5,401 nt of DNA from Cellvibrio sp. (lineage in GTDB: Bacteria; Pseudomonadota; Gammaproteobacteria; Pseudomonadales; Cellvibrionaceae). The stretch's first letter is position 1, and each line of letters opens with the position of its first letter. The notes under the pieces are model-generated. The model searched no databases, was not told the DNA's origin, and saw nothing but the letters and a program-made list of their open reading frames with translations. The stretch spans positions 1 through 5,401 of the forward strand of contig JAJQJO010000277.1 of the NCBI GenBank assembly GCA_021323495.1, in the 5' to 3' direction. Shown here piece after piece: positions 4,501-5,401 of this stretch. The position numbers were made by a program, and so were the translations under genes.

Positions 4501-5401
4501 GTGGTTATGCCCATCCCTGGACCGAATACCAACTGGAGCATGGGCGCTTGGGTGGTGGTGCAAAAGTGTTAGCGCCGAACCGTACCAAGTGGGATAAAAA
4601 TATTATCCAGGCGGAAGCGATTGGCCGTAGCGCAGTGCAGTTAAATAGCACGGGCGATTCTGTGGCTATCACCAATACCAAGCCTGCTAATTCAGTGGTA
4701 TTGCGTTACTCGATTCCGGATTCACCGGGCGGTGGTGGTATGGATGCTACCCTGGGTCTCTACGTCAATGGCGTCCGGGTGAAATCACTTGCGCTGACTT
4801 CGAAATATTCCTGGTCATACAAAGGTGGTTTGATTGGTGATCCAATCGTAGATACCCCGGCGGAACAGCCCCATACCTTCTTTGATGAAGTGGCGGTACT
4901 GACCGATCCAATCCCGGTGGGCGCTGAAGTGAAAATCCAGCGCGACTCCCAGGACACCGCGGCATTCTATGTGGTCGACCTGGTCGATCTGGAACAAGTT
5001 GCTCCACCACTGACCATGCCGCCAGGTTTTACCGATGTCACTACCCTGGGGATCATTCCTGATAGTGGTGTCGACTATGCCGATAAAATTTCTGCCGCCA
5101 TGAACGGCGGTGCAAAACTCTGGTTCCCACCAGGCGAATATCTCGCGCAGAAATTAGCAACCGGTAATGCGGGTATGGATAACAAAGGTGCTGAAGTTCG
5201 TGGTGCCGGTATGTGGTACACCACTATCAAGGGTCCTAAATCGATATTCTTCTGTATCGGCCACGTGAAGTGTGTGTTTGGTGATTTCTCAATCCGTGGT
5301 GAATCAAAAGCCCGCGCGGAGGAAAGCCAGGGCGTACAAAAAGGTTTCGCCGGCCCGATGGGTAACGGATCGATTATCGAGAATGTGTGGATCGAACACG
5401 T
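1464..5401 (+). CDS. secreted multidomain GH87 alpha-1,3-glucanase/mycodextranase-like protein, 3' partial
   Basis: A secreted hydrolase for alpha-1,3-linked glucan (mutan, fungal wall glucan) or nigeran. 1312 codons are visible with no stop; the C-terminus lies beyond the window. Domain order: signal peptide 1-34; beta-sandwich about 46-206; right-handed beta-helix about 213-612; Ser linker 614-669; beta-trefoil repeat 670-796; short Ser linker 798-817; second repeat 818-945; Ser linker 947-1013; second beta-sandwich about 1017-1180; start of a second beta-helix from about 1189. GH87 is assigned from the sandwich-plus-helix pair, the GAGMW motif (271-275) and the Asp set D383, D406, D407. 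That spacing equals the catalytic Asp1045/Asp1068/Asp1069 that I recall for Paenibacillus Agl-FH1. It is much longer than a single-module GH87. Tandem LacI-like operators lie 350 bp upstream. Alpha-1,3-glucanase and mycodextranase activity cannot be separated from sequence alone. Confidence 0.85.
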   Translation, partial: MKYQPATPGGVRVRTHLGIGLAALQLLLGAQALAQSADRGATQMPYTRYEADVATLSNAQILQTTNFDISTTASEASQQKFVNLPGTGSSVEWTVNTPGNGVTMRFTMPDSSDGKGLNGEIDVFVNGNLDQTVPITSKWAWQYFVNKEPENHPLPFASTDYIAMRFDETHFLLNTALKAGDKIRIQSRSSVATGIDFIEVEPVPAPLPKPAGYFSIADFGASPNDTVSDLKAFNDAVAAAGAAGTGVYLPQGKWDFDNKVVLGTSNIGIKGAGMWFTNIHYSNPAQFSGGILARVNAVEVSDIYFSTANTQRMCRDMACPIGGPYMIYKAFMGTWGKNSKFTRVWAEHFEVGAWLGGYDAPYPVEYTDGLVISQARFRNNYADGINFSQGTMNSVVEQTNIRNSGDDGLAMWPSNSPAVPEEVNNIFRYNTVEHVFRAGGVAIFGGKNHQVHNMLIRDCFGGSAIRFTKEFDVYTFSTEGKYIIRDIDIYSCGTSYDLWHRMRGAIEFFTPRGARNMQFENIYIKNSQRHAVQLFGNEFNNISFKNITIDGTGRDATVRSIPANVWGGVGLYGEANSGGVNFTDVYIGNVEDQNMVNQNTGFNLTANFLPLPTGSSSSAVGLSSSSATTSSSTTSSPDSRSSSSPSSRSSNSLSSSSSSSLSSVAPGGAVTITNRWKNSYLCDGGDTVTYSATATGAACHWVRESVANGFVEIRNLATGDYMHIENMTGRVQATARNTGWGSSKWQLEDVDGTFARIKNQWQPAHYVHVENQVGAAQHGGIDASWWSAQWKFAAVDGPSSVYSSSVFSSSSSVAPAGSYNIVNRWSKAYLNDGGTNANYLGQSTGTSHWIVEPLANGMVEIRNTATGEYLNIESNNGSVQATSRQPSWDSSKWTLEETGDGYVRIRNRWLTAQFIHVENQTGSVQIGNIYDVWQSAQWQLVPVGGVLSSASNSSSAIQSSVSSSRSSYLSSSSSSIKPSSSSLSSSTSSSSSSSSVITGSSSSSVVSSSGSSRGYAHPWTEYQLEHGRLGGGAKVLAPNRTKWDKNIIQAEAIGRSAVQLNSTGDSVAITNTKPANSVVLRYSIPDSPGGGGMDATLGLYVNGVRVKSLALTSKYSWSYKGGLIGDPIVDTPAEQPHTFFDEVAVLTDPIPVGAEVKIQRDSQDTAAFYVVDLVDLEQVAPPLTMPPGFTDVTTLGIIPDSGVDYADKISAAMNGGAKLWFPPGEYLAQKLATGNAGMDNKGAEVRGAGMWYTTIKGPKSIFFCIGHVKCVFGDFSIRGESKARAEESQGVQKGFAGPMGNGSIIENVWIEH
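1599..3300 (+). other. GH87 module 1: beta-sandwich plus complete beta-helix
   Basis: Residues about 46-206 form the beta-sandwich (starting YTRYEAD, with motifs VNG, TSKW and a closing DFIEVE). The helix starts at Y213 with IADFGA, a typical opening of pectate-lyase-like beta-helices, and shows repeated short strands such as NISFKNITI and NMQFENIYI. D383 (ADGINF) and D406-D407 (NSGDDGLAMW) are the predicted catalytic acids. The module looks intact and should be active. Confidence 0.8.
3303..3470 (+). repeat. Ser-rich linker 1, residues 614-669
   Basis: About 56 residues, mainly Ser with Thr, Pro, Ala and a few Arg or Asn. All six Ser codons are mixed, so the DNA is less repetitive than the protein. 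Such linkers are common in Cellvibrio and Saccharophagus glycanases and act as flexible spacers between catalytic and binding domains. Confidence 0.85.
3471..3851 (+). other. beta-trefoil carbohydrate-binding repeat 1 (CBM92/CBM13-like)
   Basis: Residues 670-796 hold three related subrepeats, each built on NRW or RN-type strands ending in a Trp: W701-x-x-E704, W745-x-x-E748 and W790 without the Glu (A793 instead). The Trp/Glu pair per lobe recalls CBM92 beta-trefoils, which bind beta-glucans and other glycans; I make this match from memory. Cys682 and Cys699 flank the first lobe and may form a disulfide. Its role is probably to hold the enzyme on insoluble glucan. Confidence 0.6.
3845..3870 (+). 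repeat. perfect 11-bp inverted repeat inside the coding sequence
   Basis: AGTAGACGGAC (3845-3855) and GTCCGTCTACT (3860-3870) are exact reverse complements with a CATC loop. They sit exactly at the junction between binding repeat 1 and Ser linker 2. There is no T-tract after it, and translation reads through it as AVDGPSSVYS. Confidence 0.8.
3855..3914 (+). repeat. short Ser-rich linker 2, residues 798-817
   Basis: About 20 residues, mostly Ser with Val, Pro and aromatic residues (SSVYSSSVFSS). It is pyrimidine-rich on the coding strand, with TCCGTCT repeated at 3861-3867 and 3876-3882. It is much shorter than linkers 1 and 3, so the two binding repeats are held close together. Confidence 0.75.
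3915..4298 (+). other. beta-trefoil carbohydrate-binding repeat 2 (CBM92/CBM13-like)
   Basis: Residues 818-945 align along their whole length with repeat 1, sharing the NRW opening, DGG, ANG-VEIRN-ATG, S-SKW-LE and SAQW blocks. The Trp/Glu pairs are W849/E852 and W893/E896. The third lobe again has a Trp (W938) but Val941 where Glu would be. The Cys pair of repeat 1 is absent (Asn and Ser instead). The two repeats arose by tandem duplication and have since diverged. Confidence 0.6.
4302..4502 (+). repeat. Ser-rich linker 3, residues 947-1013
   Basis: About 67 residues and more than half Ser, with scattered Val, Ile, Leu, Thr and a few Lys or Arg. It separates the binding repeats from the second GH87-like module, so that module is tethered at about the same reach as module 1. 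Confidence 0.85.
4512..5401 (+). other. GH87-like module 2, truncated by the window end
   Basis: Residues about 1017-1180 repeat the beta-sandwich plan of module 1: a W/Y-T-x-Y-x-E/L-E start, VNG, TSKYSWSY, FDE, and a closing VVDLVDLE. The helix begins near F1189 (GFTDVTTLGI), with a GAGMWYTTI motif (GAGMW at 1247-1251) equivalent to GAGMW 271-275 of module 1, and VWIEH at the very end equivalent to VWAEH 344-348. The catalytic Asp region lies past the window. Identity to module 1 is low, so this is an old duplication or a separate acquisition. It may be catalytic or a degenerate binding module. Confidence 0.7.

Noticed and set aside
1..5401. CRISPR array, tRNA, rRNA or insertion sequence
   Set aside because: No regular spaced repeats, cloverleaf, conserved rRNA stretch, transposase-like frame or terminal inverted repeats with target duplications were seen.

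Overview
The window looks like part of a chromosome from a polysaccharide-degrading gammaproteobacterium, most likely Cellvibrio or a close relative such as Saccharophagus. The main clue is a very large secreted glycan hydrolase whose domains are joined by long, nearly pure serine linkers, a habit typical of that group. A lipobox-bearing esterase next door and LacI-type operator sequences fit the same picture. The genus is inferred from style, not from a marker gene.

Layout. (1) Positions 1-882, + strand: the 3' part of a gene for an alpha/beta-hydrolase lipoprotein. The reading frame is already open at base 1 and its first four codons spell the lipobox Leu-Ala-Gly-Cys, so the true start and most of the signal peptide lie just outside the window. 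(2) Positions 883-1463: a 581-bp non-coding region. It holds a hairpin with a GC-rich repeated core, a probable rho-independent terminator, two identical 12-bp LacI-family-like operators two helical turns apart, a degenerate third site next to a possible -10 box, a perfect 12-bp palindrome, and a strong hairpin followed by five Ts shortly before the next gene. (3) Positions 1464-5401, + strand: one uninterrupted reading frame of 1312 codons that runs off the window. It encodes a signal peptide, a complete glycoside hydrolase family 87 (GH87) module (beta-sandwich plus right-handed beta-helix), a Ser linker, a beta-trefoil carbohydrate-binding repeat, a short Ser linker, a second such repeat, a third Ser linker, and the first part of a second, divergent GH87-like module.

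How the parts work together. GH87 enzymes cut alpha-1,3-glucan (mutan, fungal wall glucan) or nigeran. The binding repeats would hold the enzyme on insoluble glucan while one or two catalytic heads cut it. The lipoprotein esterase, probably anchored in the outer membrane, could remove ester decorations from the same or a neighbouring glycan, but that link rests on proximity only. The tandem operators suggest sugar-responsive repression of the hydrolase. The most notable feature is the apparent two-headed GH87-CBM-CBM-GH87 architecture.
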